Shown here: piece by piece, positions 34,894 through 43,628 of the stretch | Position numbering within the stretch: position 1 is the stretch's first letter | Layout: each line of letters opens with the position of its first letter | Assembly: GCF_900128485.1 (NCBI RefSeq) | Contig: NZ_LT635860.1 | Coordinates: forward strand, 296,712 to 360,711 | DNA: 64,000 nt | Reading direction: 5' to 3' | DNA from: Duodenibacillus massiliensis | GTDB lineage: Bacteria > Pseudomonadota > Gammaproteobacteria > Burkholderiales > Burkholderiaceae_F | Notes under the pieces: generated by a model | Database searches by the model: none | What the model saw: the letters and a program-made list of their open reading frames with translations, nothing else | Told to the model about the DNA's origin: nothing | Program-made: the position numbers and the translations under genes

Positions 34894-36399
34894 ATGAAAC
34901 CCATGAAGTTCGCAGCCGTTGCCCTGGCAGCCGCTCTTGCCTGGGGCAGCGCCCTGGCGTGCACCACTGTCGTTGTCGGCTCTCAGGCGAGCGCCGACGG
35001 GTCGCTTCTTATTGCCCGCAGTGCCGACAGCTCGGCACTGAAAGCCCAGCACCTTCTGATTCACCCGGCCACTACAAACGCCAAAGGCATGTACCGCTCC
35101 GCGGACCACAACGGCGCGAACAAGTTCGAGTATCCGGTCGCGGAAAACGGCCTGCGCTACACGACGGTTCCCAACTGGAAGACGCAGATTCACGGCGCCA
35201 CAGGCTTTAATGAAGCAGGCGTCGGCTTTTCCGGTACCGAATCCATTTTTGCCCGTGATGATGCCCTGAAGCTCGATCCCTATAACGAAGAAACCGGCAT
35301 CACCGAAGACGACATCCCGGAAGTGATCCTGCCGCGCGCAAAGACCGCTCGTGAAGGCGTTGAGATTCTCGGGAAAATCGTTGAAACGATCGGGGCCGGC
35401 GAAGGCTTCGGCGTTGTTTTAATCGACAACAACGAATCCTGGTACTTTGAAACCGGCACGGGACATCAGTGGCTCGCGCAGCGCACCCCGAAGGACAAGT
35501 ACTTTGCCTCCGGCAACCAGGGGCGCCTGCAGCAGTACGACCCGAAGAGCCCGGACTTTATGGCCTCGAAGACCTTGGTGCAGTGGGCCACTAAAAACGG
35601 CTTTTACGATCCGAAGAAAGACGGCGAATTTAATTTCTCCAAGGCCTATACGCGCGACGACTACCGCGACCGCGACTACAACGACCCGCGCGTCTGGGAA
35701 GTGCAGCGCATTCTGACGCCGAGCCTCAAGCAAAACGTCGAAGCCGGCCGCACGTTCCCGGTGTGGGTTAAGCCCGATCAGAAGATCACGGTCTCGGACC
35801 TCACCGCGATCATGCGCAACCACTACGCTTCAGGGCCCCTTGCAAGCCACGACCCGTACACCAATGGGCTCAAGGGCGACAAGGAACCCTACCGTCCGAT
35901 CAGCGTTTTTCGTACGTATGAATCGCACGTCATGCAGGTAAGACCGTGGCTGCCGAAGGCAATCGGTCAGGTCACCTACCTCGCGATGGGCATGGCGGAC
36001 CTTTCCGTTTATGTGCCGGTGTATTCGGGCATGTCCGCTTACCCGAAGCACTGGGGTATGGGCACGGACAAGGCCGACAGCAAGAGCCTTTACTGGAAGT
36101 TCCGTAAGCTCCAGACGCTGGTGATGACGGACTATCCGAAGCTCGCACCGATCGTCAAGAAGGCTTATGGCGCCTTTGAAGCCGACCTTGCCAAGCGCCA
36201 GGCCGCGTTCGAAAAGGACTACGTGAAGACCGTGAAAACAAATCCCAAGGCCGCTCAGAAGGCACTGGACGCCTTCAGCATTAAGGCCATGACGGACGCT
36301 GAAAACCTCACCGAAGATCTGATGAACCAGCTCTTTACGGTGCGCACGGAAGACATCCAGAAAGTCAATTTCTTCGCGAACCGCTCAAAGAAGGACTGA
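34894..36399 (+). CDS. Exported C69-family dipeptidase
   Basis: An N-terminal-nucleophile peptidase of 501 residues, related to Lactobacillus PepD. The signal peptide (MKFAAVALAAALAWGSALA) ends directly before Cys (CTTVVVG), which after cleavage becomes the catalytic N-terminal Cys, the family hallmark. Conserved segments include DGSLLIARSADS and WYFETGTGHQWLAQR. Start ATG 34894 has GAGGAAA upstream. The product is predicted to be periplasmic and to hydrolyse dipeptides; secreted forms are common in gut bacteria. It ends at a strong terminator. Confidence 0.9.
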   Translation: MKPMKFAAVALAAALAWGSALACTTVVVGSQASADGSLLIARSADSSALKAQHLLIHPATTNAKGMYRSADHNGANKFEYPVAENGLRYTTVPNWKTQIHGATGFNEAGVGFSGTESIFARDDALKLDPYNEETGITEDDIPEVILPRAKTAREGVEILGKIVETIGAGEGFGVVLIDNNESWYFETGTGHQWLAQRTPKDKYFASGNQGRLQQYDPKSPDFMASKTLVQWATKNGFYDPKKDGEFNFSKAYTRDDYRDRDYNDPRVWEVQRILTPSLKQNVEAGRTFPVWVKPDQKITVSDLTAIMRNHYASGPLASHDPYTNGLKGDKEPYRPISVFRTYESHVMQVRPWLPKAIGQVTYLAMGMADLSVYVPVYSGMSAYPKHWGMGTDKADSKSLYWKFRKLQTLVMTDYPKLAPIVKKAYGAFEADLAKRQAAFEKDYVKTVKTNPKAAQKALDAFSIKAMTDAENLTEDLMNQLFTVRTEDIQKVNFFANRSKKD

Positions 36400-36450
36400 T
36401 GTTCTGAGTCTCTGTAAATAAGGCCCGCTTTTTAAGGCGGGCCGCCAAGC

Positions 36451-36490
36451 AAAAACGCCTGAGCGGACAAACCGATCAGGCGTTTTTTAT
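36451..36490. terminator. Bidirectional terminator between the dipeptidase gene and fadL
   Basis: AACGCCTGA (36454-36462) pairs with TCAGGCGTT (36476-36484), with A-rich and T-rich flanks. A second hairpin, GGCCCGC/GCGGGCC, lies at 36422-36442. Together they separate convergent genes. Confidence 0.85.
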
Positions 36491-36539
36491 AGGGCCCGTC
36501 CCGGCGGGAACGAGGCCCGTGTGCGTCACATCAGACAGA

Positions 36540-37799
36540 TCAGAACTTGTAGACCATCTGCACGCCGAGGAGATAGGCGTCGAGCGTATCAAAACGGCCG
36601 GCCTTCACGCCGCCCTCACACTTATAATTTGTGTAAAGGTCACGTTCGCCGATACCGTGCAGCCACGCGGCAGAAACGTCCAACTGGAAGTCTTTGGCAA
36701 CCTTAAAGGACGAACCCAGGGCGAGCCACAGACGGTCAGCATCCGGAATGATGGCCGTGCGGTACTGTGCCTCATCCACGGCCGAGGTTTCGTAACCGAT
36801 ACCGGCACGCATCGTCCACCAGTCGTAGAAGCGCATGTCGGCGCCCAAGGAGACGAGGTAGGTGTCCTTCCAGGCGTTATGCACATTATTTGTCTTTGTC
36901 ACCTGGCCGACAGAGTAGCTAATGTCAAGATCCTTGAAGGACGACCAATCCGTCCAGCGGAAAGTGGCATAGAGGCTCAGAAGGTCGTTCACATCCCACG
37001 CGGCGGTGGCCATCAGCCAAGCCGGGGTGGAAAGAGAGGCCGCGGCATCATATTTTGTTGTGGGGCCGGTAATTGCCATATCTCCCAGGCGAAAGTTGTT
37101 GACCGTGAAATCGCCCTTGGCATGATGATTCACCTTAGAGCGGTAAGACAAGCCAAAACGCAGATTATCCACCGGCGTCCACATCATGCCGACGTTAAAG
37201 CCCCAGGCCCAGCTGTCGGCATTAATTTCACCGTCTACGGTCAGCCTATTGTTGGGTGGATCGGCCTGATCCTTCATCTTCAGATCAGCAGACGCGTACT
37301 GAACGGACATACCGGCGCCGAGGCTCACCTTCTCAGAAAGCTTCCAGGCAACGTTGGGGTTGAAGTCAAAGGTGAGAACCTGAGCGGAAATACCGCGTTT
37401 GGCAAGAAACCAGTTGTCGTCGTATTCCGTGCCCATGCCGAAGGGAACGGTCATGGCAAGGCCCACCCAGACGTTGTCTGTCGCCTGATGGCTGATGTAG
37501 CCGAAGGGAATGGGCTGGGTGTTGGCGCGCCCGTTTTCGGTCGTGCCGTTGTTACCCTTGTAGTCCAGGTCAAGGCCGATCGCGACAAAGCCTGCCTGAA
37601 TCTGCGTGCCCGGATGCAGGGTCATCGTGGCGGGGTTGTAGAAAACGCCGGAAATATCGGTGCCGTCAACGCCGGCGCCCGCGTAGGCGCGGCCAAGGGA
37701 CGATGCCGACTGCTCAGTCAGCATAAAGCCGGCAGCGTAGGTGGAAGAGGCCATTGCAATCAGTCCGGCAACGGCGACGGATTTCATCATTGTTTTCAT
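36540..37799 (-). CDS. FadL/OmpP1/TodX-family outer-membrane transporter
   Basis: A 419-residue outer-membrane barrel for long-chain fatty acids or other hydrophobic compounds. After a signal peptide (AVAGLIAMASSTYAAG) comes the FadL hatch signature AGFMLTEQSASSLGRAYAGAG, then VFYNPATMTLHPGTQI. It ends in Phe (MVYKF). An uptake route for fatty acids would fit the acyl-CoA synthetase at 14.3-16.1 kb, though the two are not linked. It is monocistronic, with its terminator shared with the dipeptidase gene. Confidence 0.92.
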   Translation of the reverse strand: MKTMMKSVAVAGLIAMASSTYAAGFMLTEQSASSLGRAYAGAGVDGTDISGVFYNPATMTLHPGTQIQAGFVAIGLDLDYKGNNGTTENGRANTQPIPFGYISHQATDNVWVGLAMTVPFGMGTEYDDNWFLAKRGISAQVLTFDFNPNVAWKLSEKVSLGAGMSVQYASADLKMKDQADPPNNRLTVDGEINADSWAWGFNVGMMWTPVDNLRFGLSYRSKVNHHAKGDFTVNNFRLGDMAITGPTTKYDAAASLSTPAWLMATAAWDVNDLLSLYATFRWTDWSSFKDLDISYSVGQVTKTNNVHNAWKDTYLVSLGADMRFYDWWTMRAGIGYETSAVDEAQYRTAIIPDADRLWLALGSSFKVAKDFQLDVSAAWLHGIGERDLYTNYKCEGGVKAGRFDTLDAYLLGVQMVYKF

Positions 37800-38043
37800 T
37801 TTGTACTGGGATCAACCAACAGTCAGAAAAAATTCGAATCGGATTCTAGAGACCGAAAGAGCAGCTGAAAGCCCAAAAAATCAGGGGTTAACGCATAAAG
37901 TACCGTGTGCGGATTAGTCCGTTTTTTTAAAAATTAAGGTAAACGGATGAATGCCTTAAGATGAAATCAGTACCGCATGACACCTGAAGAGAATCAGGCA
38001 GATTTTCGAAAGAAGCAGAGGGCGCCGCGGCCTTTTGAAATCC

Positions 38044-38049
38044 TACAAT
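38044..38049 (+). promoter_or_regulatory. Candidate -10 box (CTACAATGCCCG type) of the alcohol dehydrogenase
   Basis: TACAAT within CTACAATGCCCG lies 43 bp before the dehydrogenase ATG. The same 12 bases occur at 59385-59396 before the thiC riboswitch. No clear -35 is visible. Confidence 0.45.
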
Positions 38050-38195
38050 GCCCGCACATCCCGTTTCGGGAACTTGGTTTCAGGAGTAAGACATGCAGGA
38101 CTTTGACCTTTATCTGCCTACCCACATTGTTTTCGGCAAGGGGCGCGTTGCCGAGCTCGGAAAACTTACCACAGGGCGCGGTGAGCGCGTGCTCA

Positions 38196-38248
38196 TCACA
38201 GAATTTCCCGCAGGAAGCCCGGGGCTTGAGCCCCGGGAGGAATGCGGG
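38196..38248 (+). repeat. 53-nt palindromic repeat, copy 1
   Basis: Identical over 53 nt to 61822-61874. Structure: CCCGC, AGGAAG, inner stem CCCGGGGCT-TG-AGCCCCGGG, AGGAAT, GCGGG. The right outer arm is interrupted after GCGGG compared with copy 2, where it continues as AAATTCTGT. Read on the minus strand the layout (outer stem, ATTCCT, inner stem, CTTCCT, outer stem) matches the right-end hairpin of the IscB element. It marks the point where the dehydrogenase gene breaks. Confidence 0.75.
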
Positions 38249-39925
38249 CTTTCGAAATTATTTTAATCTTGGCCCAAACGCAGCCAAACCATGCACATAG
38301 TTTTCGCTTAAGGTATATTCAGCCGCTATGAAATCGCGCACCCCGTCCTTTGTCATCGAGCTGGGCCTGAAAACCGGAGAGGATCAGGAAAGTGCACTGG
38401 AGACCTACTTCTCCGATGCACGCCAGCTCTTCAATGCTGTTCTCGGAACGGCAAAGAAACGTGTGCGCGCCATGAAAAGCACTGAAGCATGGAAGCTGAC
38501 GGCCGCGATGCCCAAGGGCAAAGACCGCAACAAGCGGTTTAAGGAAATTCAGAAGTCCGCCCACCTTTCCGAGTATGCCCTGCATGATGTCGTGAAAGAG
38601 CACCGTGCCAAGGGCGGCTTTACAAAGCGCATCGGCATCAACGAAGCGCAGAAAATTGCCACACGTGTCTGGCAGGGCATTGAGCGCTGGCTGCTTCATC
38701 AGGGAGGTCAGCCGCGGTTTAAGAGTGCTAAACGGGGCTTGCACAGCGTTGAGGGAAAATCAAACAAAACAGGGTTGCGTTGGAAGGCCAAGACGTGGAC
38801 GCTCGAGGTTTTGGATCTGGTGATAAAGGCTGAAGCGCCGGATGCCTGGCAGAAAGAAGCTCTTCTTTCAGCAACAGATCCGTCCGGCTTTAAGCGTGTC
38901 AAATACTGCCGTCTTGTCCGGCGGATGATCCGCGGCCGTATGCGCTACTTTGTTCAGCTCATTGTCGAAGGCGTACCGCCCGTCAAGCACGTTTATGCTC
39001 CCAAGGATCTCAAGGTGGCTGTTGACCCGGGCCCGAGGACCATGACTTTTTACAGCCCCGAGTGGCAGCAGAAGATTTTGGTGAGCGCGGGCACTGTCTC
39101 TCAGGAAAAGGAGATTGCGCGTCTTTTACGTGCCATGGACCGCTCCCGCAGAGACACGAATCGGGAGTGCTACAACGCGGACGGCACCGTTAAAGCCGCC
39201 GGAAAAAAGATTGTCTGGAAGGAATCCAAGACCTATAAGGCAACAAAGGCAAAACTTGCGGATCTGTACCGCCGCCAGGCGGAAACCCGCCGTTGCCTGC
39301 ACGGCGAAGTGATTAACCAGGTGTTCGGCAGGGCCGGCACCGTCATTGTGGAGAAGAACTCATACAAAGCATTTCAGAGAGCCGGATACGGCAAGAGTTT
39401 GGGCAAAAGCGGTATTGCAGGATTGATAACCCGGATGACAAGTAAGGCTGAAAGCGCCGGCTGTTGTGTGGTGGAAGTCAGTCCCCGGAAACTGTGCCCG
39501 AGTCAGCACGATCCCGAAACGGGAACGTACCGTAAGAAGGCTCTTTGGGAGAGAAGTCATCAGTTGGGAGATACGGACTGGTACATGGACCGCGATGTCG
39601 CGGCCGCCATGAACCTGTATTTTGCGGATCCCGCCACTGACAGCTACGATCTGAAGGCTGAGCAATCAGCGCTTGCGAGGCTCAAACAAGTCTCAGGGAA
39701 CGCCGGATCAGTAGTGCAGTACAAACCAGCGAATCGGCAAGACGAAGCAGTCCTTCGCCGGAACCGACGGATCGAGCTGATGAAGCCCGTACCCGTAGAG
39801 CGGTTGCGTTTTAAATGTTCCTGTGGTGCAGGGGACGCCCGGGCAGACAAGGCCTCAAAAACCTTGGCTGTTACGGGAAAGCCTGCACCGTGTCAGGAAA
39901 CCCCGCGCTTTCAAGCGCGGGTTGT
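38249..39925 (+). mobile_element. TnpB-only IS200/IS605-group element (IS1341-like)
   Basis: The insert in the dehydrogenase gene carries one tnpB and no tnpA. Its right end has the perfect hairpin CCCGCGCTT-TC-AAGCGCGGG (39902-39921) a few bases before dehydrogenase sequence resumes. In TnpB systems the guide RNA (reRNA) comes from this 3' end with the guide in the flank, here GTTGTTTAGGTTCGGC or close to it. The left boundary is uncertain: it may lie at the 53-nt repeat or just after it. Confidence 0.7.
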
Positions 39926-39929
39926 TTAG
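38328..39929 (+). CDS. tnpB: TnpB-type RNA-guided nuclease, zinc-ribbon-less variant
   Basis: A 533-residue IS605 OrfB protein. RuvC-like motifs are KVAVDPGPRTMTFYS (Asp233), GTVIVEKNSYKAF (Glu342) and WYMDRDVAAAMNL (Asp421/423), so the catalytic triad appears complete. The zinc ribbon normally between motifs II and III is reduced: KLCPSQHDPETGTYRKK has one Cys and no second Cys pair, as in some TnpB subgroups. It is longer than the common 350-430 residues, with a C-terminal tail of about 100 residues after motif III whose end is encoded by the right-end hairpin. Confidence 0.87.
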   Translation: MKSRTPSFVIELGLKTGEDQESALETYFSDARQLFNAVLGTAKKRVRAMKSTEAWKLTAAMPKGKDRNKRFKEIQKSAHLSEYALHDVVKEHRAKGGFTKRIGINEAQKIATRVWQGIERWLLHQGGQPRFKSAKRGLHSVEGKSNKTGLRWKAKTWTLEVLDLVIKAEAPDAWQKEALLSATDPSGFKRVKYCRLVRRMIRGRMRYFVQLIVEGVPPVKHVYAPKDLKVAVDPGPRTMTFYSPEWQQKILVSAGTVSQEKEIARLLRAMDRSRRDTNRECYNADGTVKAAGKKIVWKESKTYKATKAKLADLYRRQAETRRCLHGEVINQVFGRAGTVIVEKNSYKAFQRAGYGKSLGKSGIAGLITRMTSKAESAGCCVVEVSPRKLCPSQHDPETGTYRKKALWERSHQLGDTDWYMDRDVAAAMNLYFADPATDSYDLKAEQSALARLKQVSGNAGSVVQYKPANRQDEAVLRRNRRIELMKPVPVERLRFKCSCGAGDARADKASKTLAVTGKPAPCQETPRFQARVV

Positions 39930-40920
39930 GTTCGGCGGCATTGAACCCAATCCCAAGATCGGAACGATAAAAAAGGCAATTGAGCTCTGCCGCAAGGAAA
40001 ATATCGACTTCATCGTGGCCGTGGGCGGCGGAAGCGTCATTGACGCCACCAAGTGCATCGCGGCCGGCACTTTCTACGAGGGTGACGCCTGGAATCTGAT
40101 GTACGACTCCGCGAAAATCGGTCGGACGCTTCCGTTTTTCGCAGTTCTCACGCTTGCCGCCACCGGTAGCGAATACGATAACTCGGGCGTTATTTCCAAT
40201 CCCGACACGGACGAAAAGCTCTTTCTCGCGGCTCCGAACCTTTTCCCGGTGGCTTCCATCATGGATCCGACGTACACCTTTACGGTCCCTGCGCGGCACA
40301 CCGCAGCCGGCGCCGCCGACATCATGTCGCACACCTTTGAGCAGTACTTTGTCGCCGAAGGCAACGAACTCACCGACGGCATGTGCGAAGCAATGTTAAG
40401 AACCGTCATCAAGTACGCGCCCGCGGCACTGAAAAACCCCGAGGACTACGAAGCCCGGGCACAGCTGATGATGGCGAGTTCCTTTGGCTGCTGCGGGATT
40501 CTTTCAATCGGGCGCTCGGCCTCGGCCTGGCCCTGCCACGGGATTGAACACGAGATTTCGGCCTATACCGACATCACCCACGGCGCGGGGCTTGCGGTCA
40601 TCACTCCCCGCTGGATGCGGCACACCTTAAACGAAAAGACGGCGCCGCGCTTTGCGCAGTACGGCGTCAGAGTGTGGGGACTTGACGCAAAGGCCGATAT
40701 CATGGAAACGGCCCGCAAGGCCATTGACCGCACGGCCGAATTCTTTACGTCGCTCGGACTTCCTTCAAGGCTCTCCGAAATGGGCGTTACTGACGAGCAC
40801 TTTGAAGCGATGGCAGAGCACGTGCTTAAACACTGGTTCCCGCTCGAGACGGCCTTTACGCCGCTTGATAAAGCCGCTGTCATCGCCATTTTGAAGGCCT
40901 CCCTCTGACCGGCCATATAG

Positions 40921-40962
40921 AAACGCCTGAGAATCCCGCTTCGGAACGCTCAGGCGTTTTTC
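40921..40962. terminator. Bidirectional terminator after the alcohol dehydrogenase
   Basis: AAACGCCTGAG (40921-40931) pairs with CTCAGGCGTTT (40949-40959), flanked by T-tracts on the plus strand. The stem sequence resembles the terminator at 36451-36490. Confidence 0.88.
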
Positions 40963-40977
40963 TATTTCGCTCGGTTG

Positions 40978-41718
40978 TTACCGCATCCAGGGGCAAAGGA
41001 GCTTTTGCGCAATTCCGATTGCGCCGTAGAAAAGGAGCCCCAGCACGCACATACCGAGAATTCCGGTAAACATCCGCCCCATGTCGGCTAAGCCCCAGGC
41101 GTCCATGATGAGCCAGCCCAGGCCCGAGTCGGTCGCAAAGCTCTCCGCCAGAAAAAGCACCGCAAGCGCTGTTCCGAGACTCACTTTAAGCGAGGTGATG
41201 AGGGCGGGGAGCGCCGCCGGGAGGTAGGCGTGCCGGAAACGCTCGCCTGCCGTCGCGCCCATGCTTCTTAACGACATTTCGTACGAGGGGTCAAGCGCCA
41301 GAGCGCTTTCTCTCACAATCACGAGAATCTGATAGCCCGTGGCCAGAGCAATCAAAAGAACGCGCGAGGCGTCTCCTAACCCCAGCACCGTAAAAAAGAC
41401 GGGCAACAGAACGATTTTGGGCAGAGGCAGCGTAATAAAGGTTAAGGGGGCTCCCAGCCAGTCAGCCTTTTTGCTGTGCCCGAACCAAAGCCCCAGACTA
41501 AAGCCCGTGACGACGGCAACCGCGAGGGCGCCGATCAACCGCACAAGGCTCACGCCGATGTGCCCCAGAAAACCGGGATCGCCCAGAGACACCGCAAAAA
41601 GCACGAGCGAGGCCAGGGGATCGGGAAGAATTTCCGGGCCCAGCGCCCGGCTTCCGGCTTCCCAAAGAGCAAGCAAAACGACGCTGCCCGTCACATAACG
41701 CAGAATGAGTGACTTCAT
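40978..41718 (-). CDS. ABC transporter permease (NitT/TauT type)
   Basis: A 246-residue permease of the SsuC/TauC/NrtB group with about six segments. The EAA loop region (SLRSMGATAGERFRHAYLPAALP) that contacts the ATPase is present. It overlaps the ATPase gene by four bases and forms an ATPase-permease-binding-protein set with it. Substrates in this class include sulfonates, nitrate, bicarbonate and thiamine pyrimidines; none can be chosen here. Confidence 0.88.
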   Translation of the reverse strand: MKSLILRYVTGSVVLLALWEAGSRALGPEILPDPLASLVLFAVSLGDPGFLGHIGVSLVRLIGALAVAVVTGFSLGLWFGHSKKADWLGAPLTFITLPLPKIVLLPVFFTVLGLGDASRVLLIALATGYQILVIVRESALALDPSYEMSLRSMGATAGERFRHAYLPAALPALITSLKVSLGTALAVLFLAESFATDSGLGWLIMDAWGLADMGRMFTGILGMCVLGLLFYGAIGIAQKLLCPWMR

Positions 41719-42518
41719 CTTGAATTGCCTCCTGCGTTTCTTAACGTAGCGTGGACATGCCGCACCGCATCAAAAAAGGTGTCGCTTTCGCGGTCGGCGC
41801 ACTGTGTTTGCCGATTAAAGGCGGGATTTTCACAGAGTTCGAGCACCCGCGGAGGGTTGGCCGCAAGAAGCAGAACGTGGGAAGCCAGAAACACGGCTTC
41901 GGCGATATCGTGTGTCACAAAGATCATCGTGACGGGCCGCGTAACGCGCATGCCGGCCAAAAAGTCCTGCAGCCGTTCGCGCCTTAAAGCGTCAAGCGCC
42001 GAGAAGGGCTCATCCATGAAAAGCACATCAGGTTCGGCAATGAGGGCGCGCCCGAGCGCCAGACGCTGCCGCTGGCCGCCCGAGAGTTCTGAGGGCCAGC
42101 GCTTTTCAAGGCCCGTGAGACCCAATTCCTCAATCATCGCCGAGGCCCGCAAAGCGCCTTCTGTTGCTGAGACCGGGGAGTTTTTAAGCTCAAAGGGAAG
42201 ACGCAGGTTTCCTTCCACCGTCTTCCACGGGAAGAGTCCGAGGTTTTGCCAGACAAAGCTTGAGCGCACCTGGGAAACCGGGGCCCCGGCCGCATCCGTC
42301 CAGGTGAGCGTCCCTGCCGCGGGCTTTAAAAGCCCGGCGACTGTTGTGAGCAGCGTCGTTTTTCCGCAACCCGACTCTCCGACAATAGCTAAAGACGCTC
42401 CCGCCGGAAGCGTAAAGGCGACGTTATCCAATACCGTGCGGCTGCCGTAGGCAACCGTGAGGTTTTTCACCGCCAGGCCCGCGGCCGTTCTCTGTTTTTC
42501 CTGTGTCATAGCCCGCAC
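41715..42518 (-). CDS. ABC transporter ATP-binding protein (NitT/TauT type)
   Basis: A 267-residue ATPase. Walker A is VGESGCGKTTLL, the signature is LSGGQRQRLALGRAL, Walker B is VLFMDEPFSALD, and the H-loop is FVTHDIAEAV. It couples ATP hydrolysis to import through the adjacent permease. It lies 1 bp after the binding-protein gene and overlaps the permease by four bases, so all three are translated from one message. Confidence 0.92.
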   Translation of the reverse strand: MRAMTQEKQRTAAGLAVKNLTVAYGSRTVLDNVAFTLPAGASLAIVGESGCGKTTLLTTVAGLLKPAAGTLTWTDAAGAPVSQVRSSFVWQNLGLFPWKTVEGNLRLPFELKNSPVSATEGALRASAMIEELGLTGLEKRWPSELSGGQRQRLALGRALIAEPDVLFMDEPFSALDALRRERLQDFLAGMRVTRPVTMIFVTHDIAEAVFLASHVLLLAANPPRVLELCENPAFNRQTQCADRESDTFFDAVRHVHATLRNAGGNSR

Positions 42519-42519
42519 T

Positions 42520-43500
42520 TTACCTGCAAACGACGGCCTTTACATCGGGCGCCGATTTAATGAGCCCCTTTTTAAGAAGCCAGTCGGCCGCTTCTTTTAC
42601 GTCAGCGTCTGAGGGCAGCGGCGGCAGACCGTCCGCCGTCTCAAAGCCCCCGAACTTCGGAAACCGGTAGGTTTTTTCGAACCCCTTCGGAATGAGCCCC
42701 TTTTTCACGAGAAGCGAGCGGTACTTTTCAGGATCAGCGTCAAGCCTCTTGGCGGCTTCAGACAACGCCCGGCGGAAAGCACCGACAAAATGAGGCGTCT
42801 GATAGGGTGCGCGCACCGAAATCATCGAAAGGGGTTTCACAAGTTTTCGGTCATCCCAGACCACGCGGCCGCCTTTTTGTTCGATGAGCGTTAAAAGCGG
42901 CTCGTAAAAAAGTGCCGTCTCAAGGCGTCCGACGTTAAGCATCTGAAGCCGGATCGGAATCTGCGCGACTTCGACGTCCTTAAAGACCTCCGGGCCCACC
43001 TTGGCGTCAGCGATCATGACGTCGAGCATCCGGTCGGTGATCGTGCCGGAGCTTTTCGCGGTCGTCACGCCTTTTTGTGCCTTCAGAACCTCAAGACTTG
43101 TGATGCGGTCCGCGGCCTTCGGAGACACCGCAAGGCCGAAGGCCCGGTTGTTTGCGCAGGTGTGCCAGGTGGTGGCGATTACCTTGGCGTCGATGCCGTT
43201 CACACGCTGGGTGATCGTGGTCATCAGGTTCGTGTAGTGCCCCGCAATTTTTCCGGCGCGCATGGCGGCGGTGAGTTCGAGAGCACTCTTAAAGGGCACG
43301 ATCTCAACGTTGAGTCCTTCTTTGGCATAGAGGCCGTCAGCTTCGGCCGCATACAACAGCGCCGCGTCAATCGCGGGCAGCGCCGCAATCCGGGCGGGTG
43401 CCTCGGCCGCGGCAGCCTCTGTCGTCCCGAACGTCAATGCTGCGGCCGCTGCAAAGGCCGTGGTAAGCAGTTTACGGCGGGCAATAGTGAGTATCGTCAT
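42520..43500 (-). CDS. ABC transporter substrate-binding protein (NMT1/SsuA-like)
   Basis: A 326-residue periplasmic binding protein. Signal peptide: RRKLLTTAFAAAAALTFGTTEAAAAE, with a twin-Arg-like start. The NMT1/THI5-like fold is indicated by AADGLYAKEGLNVEIVPFKS and MRAGKIAGHYTNLMTT. Many members bind sulfonates, nitrate or thiamine precursors; here the ligand is unknown. It is the first gene of the operon and is preceded by a hairpin that involves its ribosome-binding site. Confidence 0.88.
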   Translation of the reverse strand: MTILTIARRKLLTTAFAAAAALTFGTTEAAAAEAPARIAALPAIDAALLYAAEADGLYAKEGLNVEIVPFKSALELTAAMRAGKIAGHYTNLMTTITQRVNGIDAKVIATTWHTCANNRAFGLAVSPKAADRITSLEVLKAQKGVTTAKSSGTITDRMLDVMIADAKVGPEVFKDVEVAQIPIRLQMLNVGRLETALFYEPLLTLIEQKGGRVVWDDRKLVKPLSMISVRAPYQTPHFVGAFRRALSEAAKRLDADPEKYRSLLVKKGLIPKGFEKTYRFPKFGGFETADGLPPLPSDADVKEAADWLLKKGLIKSAPDVKAVVCR

Positions 43501-43510
43501 GAAGTAAAAC

Positions 43511-43552
43511 TCCCTGTCATGTATTTTTACGGTGCTGACATACTGACAGGGA
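43511..43552 (-). promoter_or_regulatory. Hairpin sequestering the ribosome-binding site of the ABC operon
   Basis: On the minus strand TCCCTGTCA (43552-43544) pairs perfectly over 9 bp with TGACAGGGA (43519-43511). The right arm contains most of the AGGGAG Shine-Dalgarno sequence, which sits 9 bases before ATG 43500. Further upstream ATTACC...GGTAAT encloses GGAAGCGGTTCC. This could be translational control or an unidentified riboswitch-like leader; no known class was recognised. Confidence 0.5.
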
Positions 43553-43628
43553 AGGGGGGCATGGCGCCCACGGCCGGATCAAGGTATTACCGGCTCGGGA
43601 ACCGCTTCCAAGGTAATGCGTCAAGTCT

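Larger units (their letters stand above)
38093..40908 (+). pseudogene. Iron-containing (butanol dehydrogenase-type) alcohol dehydrogenase, disrupted by a TnpB element
   Basis: The 5' part (38093-38200, MQDFDLYLPTHIVFGKGRVA through RVLIT) and the 3' part (from about 39926, FRFGGIEPNPKIGTIKKAIE, VGGGSVIDATK, metal-site HTFEQYF and HGIEHEISA) belong to one Fe-ADH, an NAD(P)H aldehyde/alcohol reductase. Between them sit a 53-nt palindromic repeat and a TnpB element. Relatives carry about 26-28 further residues (the YGGGS nucleotide-binding turn region) at the junction; these are missing here, so sequence was deleted as well. The 5' frame runs into a stop near 38264. SD AGGAG precedes ATG 38093. 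Confidence 0.85.

Noticed and set aside
37977-38300. Open frame overlapping the start of the alcohol dehydrogenase
   Set aside because: The dehydrogenase frame from ATG 38093 has clear family sequence and a ribosome site; this frame has none and runs through the palindrome.
43505-43628. Possible TPP riboswitch before the ABC binding-protein gene, since some family members import thiamine precursors
   Set aside because: The CTGAGA and ACCCTTGAACCTGAT core seen before thiC is absent here.
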